Origin: Sphingomonas sp. CFBP 8760
Lineage (GTDB): Bacteria > Pseudomonadota > Alphaproteobacteria > Sphingomonadales > Sphingomonadaceae
Length of the DNA: 64,000 nt
NCBI RefSeq assembly: GCF_014841615.1
Contig: NZ_JACYUG010000006.1
Location: 167,949 to 231,948 of the forward strand
Direction: 5' to 3'
Position 1 is the first letter of the stretch. Each line of letters starts with the position of its first letter. A program made the translations under genes and the position numbers. Shown piece by piece: positions 44,858 to 52,963 of the stretch. The notes beneath the pieces were generated by a model, which made no database searches, was not told the origin of the DNA, and saw nothing but the letters and a program-made list of their open reading frames with translations.

Positions 44858-45020
44858 GCAGAAGGAACGGGCCGGTCGCGTGAACGACGGGCCGATCGGT
44901 CGAGGGCGGGCCTCTAGCCCAAGGAATCGCGGCGCACAAGCCCGTTACGGCACGTCGTCGCCACCCCGGTCGCGTCCGCGATTCGCGGCTCGGCTTGTTG
45001 GCCATCGCGACAGCGCCTAG

Positions 45021-45431
45021 ATGATGGGGATGCCCCGTCACGTCCACCTCGATCGCTCCGCCCCGTCCCGTCCGCCGTCGGGCGGGGCGGAGCCGGTCGC
45101 CCCGCCGATCGCGCATGCCCGCTTCACCATCGGCGATGTCGTGCGCCACCGTATGTTCGATTTCCGCGGCGTGATCTTCGACATCGATCCGGTCTTCGCC
45201 AATACCGACGAATGGTACGACGCGATTCCCGAAGGCATCCGGCCGCGCAAGGACCAGCCCTTCTATCACCTGCTCGCCGAGAACATCGAATCGAGCTACG
45301 TCGCCTATGTCAGCCAGCAGAACCTGGTGCCGGACGACAGCGACGAACCGATCGACCATCCCGCGATCCCCGGGCTGTTCACCGGCTTTGCCGACGGGCG
45401 CTACCGCCTGCGCGACGAACATCGCCACTAA
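45021..45431 (+). CDS. hspQ: Heat-shock protein HspQ (YccV family)
   Basis: A 136-aa protein. An N-terminal tail of about 30 residues precedes the HspQ domain: ARFTIGDVVRHRMFDFRGVI, DIDPVFANTDEWYDAIP, QPFYHLLAEN, YVAYVSQQNLVPD. In enterobacteria HspQ is a small hemimethylated-DNA-binding heat-shock protein that also delivers substrates to Lon. Homologues in this order are widespread in alphaproteobacteria. ATG 45021, 45024 and 45030 are all in frame; the first is given. It precedes rplU by 116 bp. Confidence 0.87.
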   Translation: MMGMPRHVHLDRSAPSRPPSGGAEPVAPPIAHARFTIGDVVRHRMFDFRGVIFDIDPVFANTDEWYDAIPEGIRPRKDQPFYHLLAENIESSYVAYVSQQNLVPDDSDEPIDHPAIPGLFTGFADGRYRLRDEHRH

Positions 45432-45547
45432 CCGTCGCCGGGCGCCTGCGCGAGGTTGACAAGCGACGCCCCTTTGCCTAGCTGGCCCTTCTTCCCGCCG
45501 GGCCATTGTCCGGCGTGGACTATGTATTTTGGAAAGTGATGAGGGCC

Positions 45548-45844
45548 ATGTTCGCAGTCGTGCGCACGGGCGGCAAGCAGTATCGCGTCGCCGCAGGAGA
45601 CAAGATCGTCGTCGAGAAGATCGACGGTGACGCCGGTTCGTCCGTGACGCTGGGCGATGTCCTGCTCGCGGGCGAAGGGTCGGAAATGAAGTCGGTTGCC
45701 GGCCTGACGGTCGCTGCCGAGATCGTGGCGCAGGCGAAGGCCGAAAAGGTCATCGTCTTCAAGAAGCGTCGCCGTCACAATTATCGTCGTCGCAACGGCC
45801 ATCGCCAGAACCATACGATCCTCAAGATCGTTTCGGTCGGCTGA
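45548..45844 (+). CDS. rplU: 50S ribosomal protein L21
   Basis: A 98-aa protein. [18 protein letters not shown] opens it and the signature [20 protein letters not shown] follows, ending [10 protein letters not shown]. It binds 23S rRNA in the large subunit. The start ATG 45548 follows GAGGG; the frame could run upstream to 45506 but family starts match 45548. It is paired with rpmA 27 bp downstream. Confidence 0.98.
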   Translation: MFAVVRTGGKQYRVAAGDKIVVEKIDGDAGSSVTLGDVLLAGEGSEMKSVAGLTVAAEIVAQAKAEKVIVFKKRRRHNYRRRNGHRQNHTILKIVSVG

Positions 45845-45871
45845 GCGGCACGCGAACAGGAGGTATTCGAC

Positions 45872-46141
45872 ATGGCACATAAGAAAGCAGGCGGTTCGTC
45901 GCGCAACGGTCGTGATTCGGCCGGCCGTCGTCTCGGCGTGAAGAAGTTCGGCAGCCAGGAGTGCGTCGCCGGCAACATCCTCGTGCGTCAGCGCGGCACC
46001 AAATTCTATCCGGGCGCGAACGTCGGCATCGGCAAGGATCATACCTTGTTCGCGCTGGTCGATGGTCGCGTCGCGTTTGCCAAGGGCAAGCTCGGCCGCA
46101 GCTATTGCTCGGTAGAGATTATGGCAGAGGCCGCCGAATAA
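45872..46141 (+). CDS. rpmA: 50S ribosomal protein L27
   Basis: An 89-aa protein. [20 protein letters not shown] is the canonical N-terminus that reaches the peptidyl-transferase centre, and [20 protein letters not shown] is the family signature. The ribosome-binding site CAGGAGG is strong. The rplU-rpmA pair ends at a clear intrinsic terminator. Confidence 0.98.
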   Translation: MAHKKAGGSSRNGRDSAGRRLGVKKFGSQECVAGNILVRQRGTKFYPGANVGIGKDHTLFALVDGRVAFAKGKLGRSYCSVEIMAEAAE

Positions 46142-46206
46142 CATCGGACAACCGACCGGGTTGTCCACCAGGACGACCCGGTAGTTCCGGCAACGGAACC
46201 AGCCAG

Positions 46207-46242
46207 AAAAAGGGAGACGGGTCGCCCCGGCTCCCTTTTTTC
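46207..46242 (+). terminator. Rho-independent terminator after rpmA
   Basis: AAAAAGGGAG (46207-46216) pairs with CTCCCTTTTT (46231-46240), with an inner CGGG/CCCG stem and a T-run to 46242. It starts 66 bp after the rpmA stop. Confidence 0.93.
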
Positions 46243-46325
46243 TTGTGCTCCCTCCCCCGCCCGTTGTCGCCGTCCCGTCATCCCGGCGTGGCATGGCTGC
46301 GGGCGACGCGACGAGGAGAGGCAAG

Positions 46326-46877
46326 ATGTTCGCGCGGACGCCAAGACTGACATTACGACCCGCCTGGCCGGAGGATGCCCCGGCGCTGACCGCGGCGATC
46401 GCCGACGAGCGCGTCGTGCGGATGCTGACGCGGGTGCCGCACCCCTATGCGCTGGCGGATGCCGCAGACTGGATCGCGCAGCCGCGCGGCGGCCACGACC
46501 CGCGCTTCGTCATCGTCGCGCATGATGGCGGCGAGCCACGGCTGATCGGCGGCATCGGCATCGGCATCGACGATGACGAAGGTGCCGCGAATCTCGGCTA
46601 CTGGCTGACGCCCGCCGCCTGGGGCCGGGGCTATGCGACGGAGGCGGGGCGCGCCGTGGTCGACATGGCCCGCCACGCGCTGCCGATCGACCGGCTGGAG
46701 GCATGGCATTTCGCCGACAACCCGGCATCGGGCCGCGTCCTGCGCCGGCTGGGCTTCCGGCCGACCGGGCGCACCCAGGCGAAGCGTTCCGTCGCCCGGC
46801 CCGAGGCGGCGCCCAGCATCGAATACACGCTCGATCTCGCGGAAGACGGCCGAGCGCCGATGCCGATCGCGGCCTAG
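46326..46877 (+). CDS. GNAT-family N-acetyltransferase (RimJ/RimL-like)
   Basis: A 183-aa acetyltransferase. It opens ARTPRLTLRPAWPEDAPAL, a typical RimJ/RimL-type start, and contains the acetyl-CoA loop in GYWLTPAAWGRGYATEA followed by NPASGRVLRRLGFRPTGR. ATG 46326 follows GAGGAGAGG; an upstream in-frame start at 46245 lies in the terminator region and is not favoured. A GNAT gene between rpmA and obgE is common in sphingomonads. The substrate, protein N-terminus or small amine, is unknown. Confidence 0.88.
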   Translation: MFARTPRLTLRPAWPEDAPALTAAIADERVVRMLTRVPHPYALADAADWIAQPRGGHDPRFVIVAHDGGEPRLIGGIGIGIDDDEGAANLGYWLTPAAWGRGYATEAGRAVVDMARHALPIDRLEAWHFADNPASGRVLRRLGFRPTGRTQAKRSVARPEAAPSIEYTLDLAEDGRAPMPIAA

Positions 46878-47009
46878 AGCCGGATGACATCAGGTGGAAC
46901 CGGATGTTCGTCGTTGCGAGCGGAGCGCAGCAATCCAGGGCGTTCTGGTCCGGCGCTGGATTGCTTCGCTGCGCTCGCAATGACGGATCAATCTGATGTC
47001 ATCCGACTC
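46877..47009. repeat. Large nested palindromic repeat (REP-like element)
   Basis: Outer arms at 46877-46893 and 46993-47009 (GAGCCGGATGACATCAG against its near-perfect complement) enclose 30-bp inner arms at 46909-46938 and 46956-46985, which begin CGTCGTTGCGAGCGGAGCGC and end near CAATCCAG. The inner arms differ at only four positions when one is reverse-complemented. The whole folds into a long hairpin starting at the GNAT stop codon. Such intergenic palindromes are dispersed in many alphaproteobacterial genomes; only one copy is in this window. Confidence 0.8.
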
Positions 47010-47281
47010 CAGCCTGTCCATCGCGCGCCCGGCGGGATGCCGCGCCCCTCCCGCCCATGCCCAGCGGGAAGGGACAAACGGCGATGCCGGTCGATCCGGC
47101 CGACCTGTCCTACAGGGCCCGATCGGGCTACGACGGCACGATATCGGGGCAAGGATCGCCAACGGTCCGCGCCCCGTCGCTCTTTCCACCGTCAACGCCC
47201 CCACGAATCACCCCTGTAGGATGGGACTTTCGTGACTTTCCGGTGTGACTTTCCGCCCTCGCCGGTCACGACCGAATCGCC
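47010..47281. other. Remainder of the 404-bp GNAT to hydrolase intergenic region
   Basis: Between the palindromic repeat and the hydrolase stop codon no conserved gene is seen. Short open frames here lack ribosome-binding sites and recognisable motifs. Two copies of GTGACTTTCC lie within 20 bp near 47,230. Confidence 0.5.
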
Positions 47282-48148
47282 CTATGCCGCCTGCAACCGC
47301 CGGGCATCGGGCAGCAGCGCATCCTCATATTCGCTCTCGGCCAGCGCGATCAGCGCGCGGTCGTCATGCTTCCACGGATGGAAGCCGGGCAGGAAATAGC
47401 TGAACCACACCCCCGCCACCTTGCGCGCCATGCCGGGGCGGCCGAACGCGTACCACGCCAGCTTCGCCCACACCTTCGGCCCGGTCATGCCGTCCTGCCG
47501 CAGCAGTTCCAGCATCCCCTTGCGCCGGCCCTGGAAGAACTTCCACGTCGTGATCAGCATCACCAGCGACTTCACCTTCCACCGCCGCCACCGGCTCCAG
47601 TCGCGTGTCGCGTGCAGCCAGGTGTCATAGGCGACGCCCTTGTGCTCGATCTCCTCGGCGGCATGCCATTGCCACAGCCCCGCCGCCTGCGCCTCGCCCC
47701 CCGCCAGATGGCGCGGATTGGCGATCAGCTCGTGCGCCAGCATCGCGGTGAAATGCTCCAGCGCCATCGTCGCGGCCAGATTGCCGATCGGGTGCCGCCC
47801 CTTGGTCAGCGCCAGCGCCTCGTCGACATGACGTTCCAGCAGCGTGACGTCATATCCTTGTGCGGTGACGTGCCGGTTGAAGGCGACATGCTCGCGGCTG
47901 TGGATCACCTCCTGCTTCACGAACGCCTGGATCTCGGCGTGCAGCTTCGGCGGGGTGCCGTCGCGGAACGCCTTCACGCTCTCGCAGAAATAGGCCTCGC
48001 CCTTGGGGAACGTCACCGACAGCGCGTTGTAGAACGCGGTCGCGATCGGATCGTCGTTCAGCCAGTATCGCCCCAGCCGCGTGCCGCGGCCGAAGCGCAC
48101 GTCGCGCGGCGTGATCGTCAGGTCGGCGGGAGTGGTTGCCTTCGCCAT
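47282..48148 (-). CDS. Predicted metal-dependent hydrolase (PF10118-type)
   Basis: A 288-aa protein. Conserved acidic/His motifs resemble a di-metal helical bundle: KQEVIHSREHVAFN, MALEHFTAMLAHEL and WHAAEEIEHKGVAYD. The start at 48148 follows GGAG at 7 nt and gives MAKATTPADLT; an in-frame ATG at 48178 overlaps the control region. Family members are annotated as metal-dependent hydrolases, but the motif spacing resembles ferritin-like di-iron proteins, so an oxidase role is possible. It is divergent from a TetR regulator, which probably controls it. Confidence 0.83.
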   Translation of the reverse strand: MAKATTPADLTITPRDVRFGRGTRLGRYWLNDDPIATAFYNALSVTFPKGEAYFCESVKAFRDGTPPKLHAEIQAFVKQEVIHSREHVAFNRHVTAQGYDVTLLERHVDEALALTKGRHPIGNLAATMALEHFTAMLAHELIANPRHLAGGEAQAAGLWQWHAAEEIEHKGVAYDTWLHATRDWSRWRRWKVKSLVMLITTWKFFQGRRKGMLELLRQDGMTGPKVWAKLAWYAFGRPGMARKVAGVWFSYFLPGFHPWKHDDRALIALAESEYEDALLPDARRLQAA

Positions 48149-48191
48149 AAACTTCTCCAAGGGTAGCATCAGCGACATACCGTCAAACTAC

Positions 48192-48205
48192 TTACATTGA
48201 TGTAA
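48192..48205. promoter_or_regulatory. Palindromic operator between the hydrolase and the TetR regulator
   Basis: TTACATTGATGTAA is a perfect inverted repeat (6-bp arms, 2-bp spacer), and CTTA/TAAG at 48191 and 48210 extend it partially. It is centred in the 76-bp gap between the divergent start codons, where a TetR-family repressor would block both promoters. Confidence 0.75.
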
Positions 48206-48224
48206 ATAAGGTCCGCTTTTTCCC

Positions 48225-48836
48225 ATGTCAAACCGCCGCCGTCTGGCGCCCGAAGAATCGCGCGCCGCCGCGCTGGATGCCGCGCGCGCGCTGCTGATCG
48301 AGGCGGGGCCGCAGGGCGTCACGCTGAAGGCGGTGGCGGCGCGAATCGGGCGGACCCACGCCAACCTGCTCCATCATTTCGGCTCGGCGGGCGGGCTTCA
48401 GCACGCGCTTGCCGAACGAATGGCGGCGGATATCACCGCCACGATCGGGGCCGCCGTGCTGGCGGCGCGCGCCGGCACGCAGGACCCGCGCACGATCGTC
48501 GACCTCACCTTCGACGCCTTCGATCGCGAAGGCGCCGGGGCGCTGGCCAGCTGGATGATCCTCACCGGCAATCACGATGCGCTTGGCCCGATCCTGCAGG
48601 CGATCCACGATCTGGTCGATCAGCTCGCCTCGGGCACCGGCATCGGCGCGCGGCCGATCGCGGAGGAGACGCTGCACCTGGTGCTGATGGCGCTGGGCGA
48701 CGCGCTGCTCGGCGCGCCGATGGCCCGCGCGCTCGGCCTGTCGCGCACCCGCGCCCGCGAACTGGCGCTGGCGGCGCTGCTGGGGTCGGACGCCGCCCGC
48801 CAGCGAGAGGATGACGCGCCCGCCTCCACCGGGTAA
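48225..48836 (+). CDS. TetR/AcrR-family transcriptional regulator
   Basis: A 203-aa protein. The N-terminal HTH is typical: AALDAARALLIEAGPQGVTL then KAVAARIGRTHANLLHHFGS. The C-terminal ligand domain has no assigned family. It probably represses the divergent hydrolase gene and itself through the palindrome at 48192-48205. The ligand is unknown; a fatty-acid or lipid-like molecule is a guess from the hydrolase family. obgE follows 10 bp downstream, so the regulator gene stands at the head of a housekeeping operon. Confidence 0.87.
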   Translation: MSNRRRLAPEESRAAALDAARALLIEAGPQGVTLKAVAARIGRTHANLLHHFGSAGGLQHALAERMAADITATIGAAVLAARAGTQDPRTIVDLTFDAFDREGAGALASWMILTGNHDALGPILQAIHDLVDQLASGTGIGARPIAEETLHLVLMALGDALLGAPMARALGLSRTRARELALAALLGSDAARQREDDAPASTG

Positions 48837-48845
48837 GGGGGCGCC

Positions 48846-49892
48846 ATGCATTTTCTCGACCAGGCCAAGATCTTCTGCCGCTCCGGTTCCGGCGGCCCCG
48901 GCGCCGTCAGCTTCCGGCGCGAAAAGTTCATCGAATATGGCGGCCCCGACGGCGGTAACGGCGGCAAGGGCGGCGACATCATCTTCGAAGCGGTCGCCGG
49001 CCTCAACACGCTGATCGACTTTCGCTACACCCAGCATTTCCGCGCCCCGCGCGGCTCGGGCGGGTCGGGCAGCAACCGCACCGGCGGCGGCGGCGACGAT
49101 CTGGTCATCCGGGTGCCGGTCGGCACGCAGGTCCTGTCGGAGGACAAGGAGGAGGTGCTGCTCGACTTCACCAAGGTCGGCCAGCGCGAGATATTCCTGC
49201 GCGGCGGCGATGGCGGTCGCGGCAATGCCAGCTACAAGACCTCGACCAACCGCACGCCGCGCCAGCACGGCACCGGCTGGCCCTTCGAGGAGGCATGGGT
49301 CTGGCTGCGGCTGAAGCTGCTGGCGGATGCCGGGCTCGTCGGCCTGCCCAATGCCGGCAAGTCCACCTTCATCAACACCGTCACCAATGCGCAGGCCAAG
49401 GTCGGCGAATACGCCTTCACCACCACCCGCCCGCAGCTGGGCGTGGTCCGCCACAAGCAGCGCGAGTTCGTGATCGCCGACATCCCCGGCCTGATCGAGG
49501 GCGCGGCCGACGGCGCCGGCATCGGCGACCGGTTCCTCGGCCATATCGAACGGTGCCGGGTGCTGCTGCATCTGGTCGACGCCAATGACGACGATGTCGC
49601 CGAAAGCTATCGCATCGTCCGCGCCGAGCTGGAGAATTACGGCGGCGGTCTGGTCGACAAGCCGCACGTCATCGCGCTCAACAAGATCGACACGCTCGAC
49701 GACGAACTGATCGAGGCGTTGTCCGCCGAACTGGCCGAGGCATCGGGCACCGACGTCATCCCGCTGTCGGGCGCCAGCGGCATCGGCGTCGACTGGGTGC
49801 TGGATCAGTTGATCGAGGCGGTCGGCCCCGAAGCGGGCGCGGCGGTGGAGGACGATGGCGAGGAGGACCGGGTGGAATGGTCGCCGCTGTGA
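48846..49892 (+). CDS. obgE: GTPase ObgE/CgtA
   Basis: A 348-aa essential GTPase of late 50S-subunit assembly and stress signalling. The glycine-rich Obg fold (residues 1-158: FCRSGSGGPGAVSFRREKF, GGPDGGNGGKGGDI) precedes the G domain with G1 GLPNAGKST, switch-region FTTTRPQLG, G3 DIPGL, G4 NKID and G5 SGASG. The C-terminal extension is short and acidic (VEDDGEEDRVEW), as in many alphaproteobacteria. ATG 48846 is directly before MHFLDQAK, the family start. Confidence 0.98.
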   Translation: MHFLDQAKIFCRSGSGGPGAVSFRREKFIEYGGPDGGNGGKGGDIIFEAVAGLNTLIDFRYTQHFRAPRGSGGSGSNRTGGGGDDLVIRVPVGTQVLSEDKEEVLLDFTKVGQREIFLRGGDGGRGNASYKTSTNRTPRQHGTGWPFEEAWVWLRLKLLADAGLVGLPNAGKSTFINTVTNAQAKVGEYAFTTTRPQLGVVRHKQREFVIADIPGLIEGAADGAGIGDRFLGHIERCRVLLHLVDANDDDVAESYRIVRAELENYGGGLVDKPHVIALNKIDTLDDELIEALSAELAEASGTDVIPLSGASGIGVDWVLDQLIEAVGPEAGAAVEDDGEEDRVEWSPL

Positions 49893-49950
49893 TCGATGCC
49901 GTGATCGGTCGGCCATCGGCACGACGCGCGCCCCGCTGACGCTGCCCGTC

Positions 49951-50640
49951 ATGATCTTCAGGCCCCTGCTTGCCGGTGCGACGCTGTCGGAACGGCTGGT
50001 CGCGTCGGTCGGCGCGATGATCGCCATCGCGCTGACGATCGTGGTGTGCGCCGGGTTGCCGCTGGCGATGGCCGACCTCCCGATCATCGTCGCCCCGCTC
50101 GGCGCGTCGGCGGTGCTGGTGTTCGCGGTGCCCGCCAGTCCGCTGGCGCAACCATGGCCGGTCGTCGGCGGCAACGTCATCTCCACGCTGGTCGGCGTCG
50201 CCGTCTTCAACACCGTCCCCGATACCACGATCGCCGCGGGGGTCGCGGTCGGCGCGGCGATCCTGGTCATGTCGCTGTGCCGCTGCCTTCATCCGCCGGG
50301 GGGTGCCGCCGCGCTGACCGCGGTGATCGGCAGTCAGGGCATCCACGCGGCGGGCTATGCCTTCGCCTTCGCGCCCGTCGGGATCAACTCGATCGCGCTC
50401 GTCTCGATCGCGATGTTCGTCCACCGCGCCACCGCCCGCAATTATCCGCACGAACCCATCGTCGCGCCGCCCGCACCCGGCCCGTCGCGGTTCGATCCCT
50501 CCGATCTCGACGCCGCGCTCGCCGACATGCACGAAAGCTTCGACATCGCGCGTGACGATCTCGACGCGCTGCTCGCCCATGCCGAACGCCACGCCATGAT
50601 CCGGTCCGCCGGGCGCGCGGCCGCCGATCGCCGGCCATGA
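49951..50640 (+). CDS. HPP-family integral membrane protein
   Basis: A 229-aa protein. An HPP domain with about four membrane segments (VGAMIAIALTIVVCAGLPLA, LPIIVAPLGASAVLVFAV, IAAGVAVGAAILVMSL, GINSIALVSIAMFVH) carries the name-giving motif CLHPPGGAAAL. A soluble, charged C-terminal tail of about 75 residues follows. Homologues have been linked to nitrite transport in chloroplasts and cyanobacteria; the bacterial role is unproven. The start at ATG 49951 has no strong ribosome-binding site. It lies between obgE and proB. Confidence 0.83.
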   Translation: MIFRPLLAGATLSERLVASVGAMIAIALTIVVCAGLPLAMADLPIIVAPLGASAVLVFAVPASPLAQPWPVVGGNVISTLVGVAVFNTVPDTTIAAGVAVGAAILVMSLCRCLHPPGGAAALTAVIGSQGIHAAGYAFAFAPVGINSIALVSIAMFVHRATARNYPHEPIVAPPAPGPSRFDPSDLDAALADMHESFDIARDDLDALLAHAERHAMIRSAGRAAADRRP

Positions 50641-50671
50641 CCGTCATCCTCCAGTCAGGCAGCGTCCGTCC

Positions 50672-51775
50672 GTGACCCTCTTCGCCCCCGCCACCACCTC
50701 CCGCCTCGTCGTCAAGGTCGGCTCGGCGCTGCTCGTCGATCCCGACGGGGCGGTGCGGCGCGACTGGCTGGCGACCCTCGTCGCCGACATTGCCGACAGG
50801 GCGGCGGCGGGGCAGCAGGTGGTGATCGTGTCGTCGGGCGCGATCGCGCTCGGGGCACGGCGGCTGGGGCTGGCGAAGGGTGGCCGCGCCAGTCTGGAAG
50901 ACGCGCAGGCCGCCGCCGCCACCGGCCAGATCGTGCTGGCGCAGGTGTGGAGCGAACTGCTCGCCGGCCACGGCATCGCGGCGGCGCAGATGCTGGTGAC
51001 GCTCGGCGATCTGGAGGACCGGCGGCGTTACCTGAACGCGGCGGCGACGCTGGGCCGGCTGGCCGGGCTGGGCGTGGTGCCGATCATCAACGAGAACGAC
51101 AGCGTCGCGACCGAGGAAATCCGCTTCGGCGACAACGACCGGCTCGCCGCCCGCGTCGCGCAGGCGGCGGGCGCGCAGGGCGTCGTGCTGCTGTCCGATG
51201 TCGACGGGCTGTACGACGCCAATCCCACCCACGATCCCGCCGCGCGGCACATCCCGGTGATCGAGCGGATCGACGCGGTCGCCGCGATGGCGGATGCGCG
51301 GTCGGCCTCGGGTATGGGATCGGGCGGCATGGTGTCGAAACTGGCTGCCGCGCGGATCGCGGTCGGCGCGGGCATCCCGCTCGCCATCGCCTCCGGCCGG
51401 GTCGACAGTCCCCTGTCGGGCGAGCGGCGGCACAGCCTGTTCGTCGCCGAACGCGCGGCCCCCGCCCGCAAGGCATGGCTGGCCGGCGGCCTGACGGCGG
51501 CGGGCGCGATCCATGTCGATGCCGGTGCCGCGGCGGCGCTGGCGGCGGGCGGCAGCCTGCTGGCGGCGGGTGCGACGGCGATCGCGGGCGAATTCCTCCG
51601 CGGCGATCTGGTGACCGTGGAGGGACCGGCCGGCACGGTGGCTCGCGGCCTGTCCGAATATGACGCGGGCGAGGCGCGGCGGCTGCTCGGCCGGCGCAGC
51701 GACGAACAGGCCGTCATCCTCGGCTATGCCCCGCGCGCCGCGCTGGTCCATCGCAACCATCTGGCGCTGCTATGA
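50672..51775 (+). CDS. proB: Glutamate 5-kinase
   Basis: A 367-aa enzyme that phosphorylates glutamate in the first step of proline synthesis. The kinase domain shows VVKVGSALLVD, VIVSSGAIALGARRLGL, INENDSVATEEIRFGDND, LLSDVDGLYDANP and GSGGMVSKLAAARIA; a C-terminal PUA domain begins near residue 270 (AGGLTAAGAIHVDAGAAAAL). The start codon is GTG at 50672. Its stop overlaps the next gene by 4 bp. Confidence 0.97.
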   Translation: MTLFAPATTSRLVVKVGSALLVDPDGAVRRDWLATLVADIADRAAAGQQVVIVSSGAIALGARRLGLAKGGRASLEDAQAAAATGQIVLAQVWSELLAGHGIAAAQMLVTLGDLEDRRRYLNAAATLGRLAGLGVVPIINENDSVATEEIRFGDNDRLAARVAQAAGAQGVVLLSDVDGLYDANPTHDPAARHIPVIERIDAVAAMADARSASGMGSGGMVSKLAAARIAVGAGIPLAIASGRVDSPLSGERRHSLFVAERAAPARKAWLAGGLTAAGAIHVDAGAAAALAAGGSLLAAGATAIAGEFLRGDLVTVEGPAGTVARGLSEYDAGEARRLLGRRSDEQAVILGYAPRAALVHRNHLALL

Positions 51776-52674
51776 TCCTCGCCATCACCGGTGGTACCGG
51801 CTTCGTCGGCGGCGCGCTGATCCGCCACGCGGTCGCGGCAGGCCACACCGTCCGCGCCCTCGCCCGCCGTCCGCAGCCGGAGCGCGACGGCGTGACGTGG
51901 ATCGCCGGCGCGCTGGACGAAGCCGTCGCGCTCGACCGGCTGGTCGCGGGATCGGACGCGGTCGTGCATGTCGCCGGCATCGTCAACGCGCCCGATCGCG
52001 CCGGCTTCGCGGCCGGCAATGTGGAGGGTACGGAGGCCATCCTCGCCGCCGCCACCCGTGCCGGCGCCATGCCGTTCGTCCACGTCTCGTCCCTTGCCGC
52101 GCGGGAACCGGACCTGTCGAACTATGGCTGGTCGAAGGCGGCGGCGGAACGGCTGGTCGCGGCATCGTCGCTGCCGTGGTCGATCGTCCGCCCCCCCGGC
52201 ATCTACGGGCCGGGCGACATGGACCAGCTGGACCTGTTCCGGATGGCGCGCTGGGGCCTCGCGCTGCTGCCGCCGCCGGGGCGGCTGTCGGTGATCCATG
52301 TCGACGATCTTGCCCGGCTGCTGCTGGCGCTGGCGACCGGACCCGCCACCCGCGCCATCCACGAGGCGGACGACGGATCGGGTGGTATGACCCATGCCGA
52401 TTTCTTCGCGACCGGCATCGGCACGGCGGTGGGGCGGCGGGTGTTGCCGCTGCCGATGCCCCGCGCGCTGCTGTCATTGGCGGCGCGGCTGGACCGGCGC
52501 TGGCGGGGGGATGCCGCGAAGCTGACCGCCGACCGGGTTGCCTATTTCTGCCATCCCGACTGGACGATCGATCCCGCCCGCCGCCCGCCGCCCGCGATCT
52601 GGGCTCCGCAGGTCGACACTCGCGCCGGGCTGGCGGACACCGCGCGGTGGTATCGCGCCCAAGGATTGCTATAG
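51772..52674 (+). CDS. cerR: NAD(P)-dependent epimerase/reductase, probable ceramide reductase CerR
   Basis: A 300-aa extended-SDR protein. The cofactor loop is GGTGFVG, the catalytic pair Tyr118/Lys122 is in YGWSK, and RPPGIYGPGD is the usual extended-SDR motif. The gene lies immediately upstream of acp and spt. In Caulobacter, an epimerase-like gene next to acp and spt encodes CerR, which reduces the 3-oxo group of the ceramide precursor. The call rests on that gene order plus the fold, so specificity is inferred. ATG 51772 overlaps the proB stop (ATGA). Confidence 0.75.
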   Translation: MILAITGGTGFVGGALIRHAVAAGHTVRALARRPQPERDGVTWIAGALDEAVALDRLVAGSDAVVHVAGIVNAPDRAGFAAGNVEGTEAILAAATRAGAMPFVHVSSLAAREPDLSNYGWSKAAAERLVAASSLPWSIVRPPGIYGPGDMDQLDLFRMARWGLALLPPPGRLSVIHVDDLARLLLALATGPATRAIHEADDGSGGMTHADFFATGIGTAVGRRVLPLPMPRALLSLAARLDRRWRGDAAKLTADRVAYFCHPDWTIDPARRPPPAIWAPQVDTRAGLADTARWYRAQGLL

Positions 52675-52714
52675 CCGCCGCAACGCCGCCGCATTCAGCG
52701 CCTAGGGAATTGTC

Positions 52715-52963
52715 ATGAGCGACCGCCAGAGCATCTTCGACACCGTCACCGCCCAGATCGAACCCTTCAATAAAAAGGGCGTGGCGCTGACCGACGCCAC
52801 CACCTTCCAGGGCGATCTGGAATGGGACAGCCTGACCGTCATGGATTTCGTCGCCGCGATCGAGGACGAGTTCGACATCATCATCACGATGAACATGCAG
52901 GCGGAGATCGAGAATGTCGGCCAGCTGGTCGATGCCGTCGCGACGCTGAAGGGCGACCGATGA
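52715..52963 (+). CDS. Acyl carrier protein dedicated to sphingolipid synthesis
   Basis: An 82-aa carrier protein. Ser39 in EWDSLTVMD is the phosphopantetheine site, and DFVAAIEDEFDIIITMNM forms the following helix region. The classical DSL triad is kept while other parts differ from fatty-acid AcpP. The stop overlaps the serine palmitoyltransferase start (ATGA), as in other alphaproteobacterial sphingolipid loci, where this carrier delivers acyl chains to Spt. Confidence 0.92.
   Translation: MSDRQSIFDTVTAQIEPFNKKGVALTDATTFQGDLEWDSLTVMDFVAAIEDEFDIIITMNMQAEIENVGQLVDAVATLKGDR

Noticed and set aside
46884..47248. Several overlapping short open frames in the palindromic repeat and following spacer
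   Set aside because: They run through the hairpin repeat, lack ribosome-binding sites and show no conserved residues.
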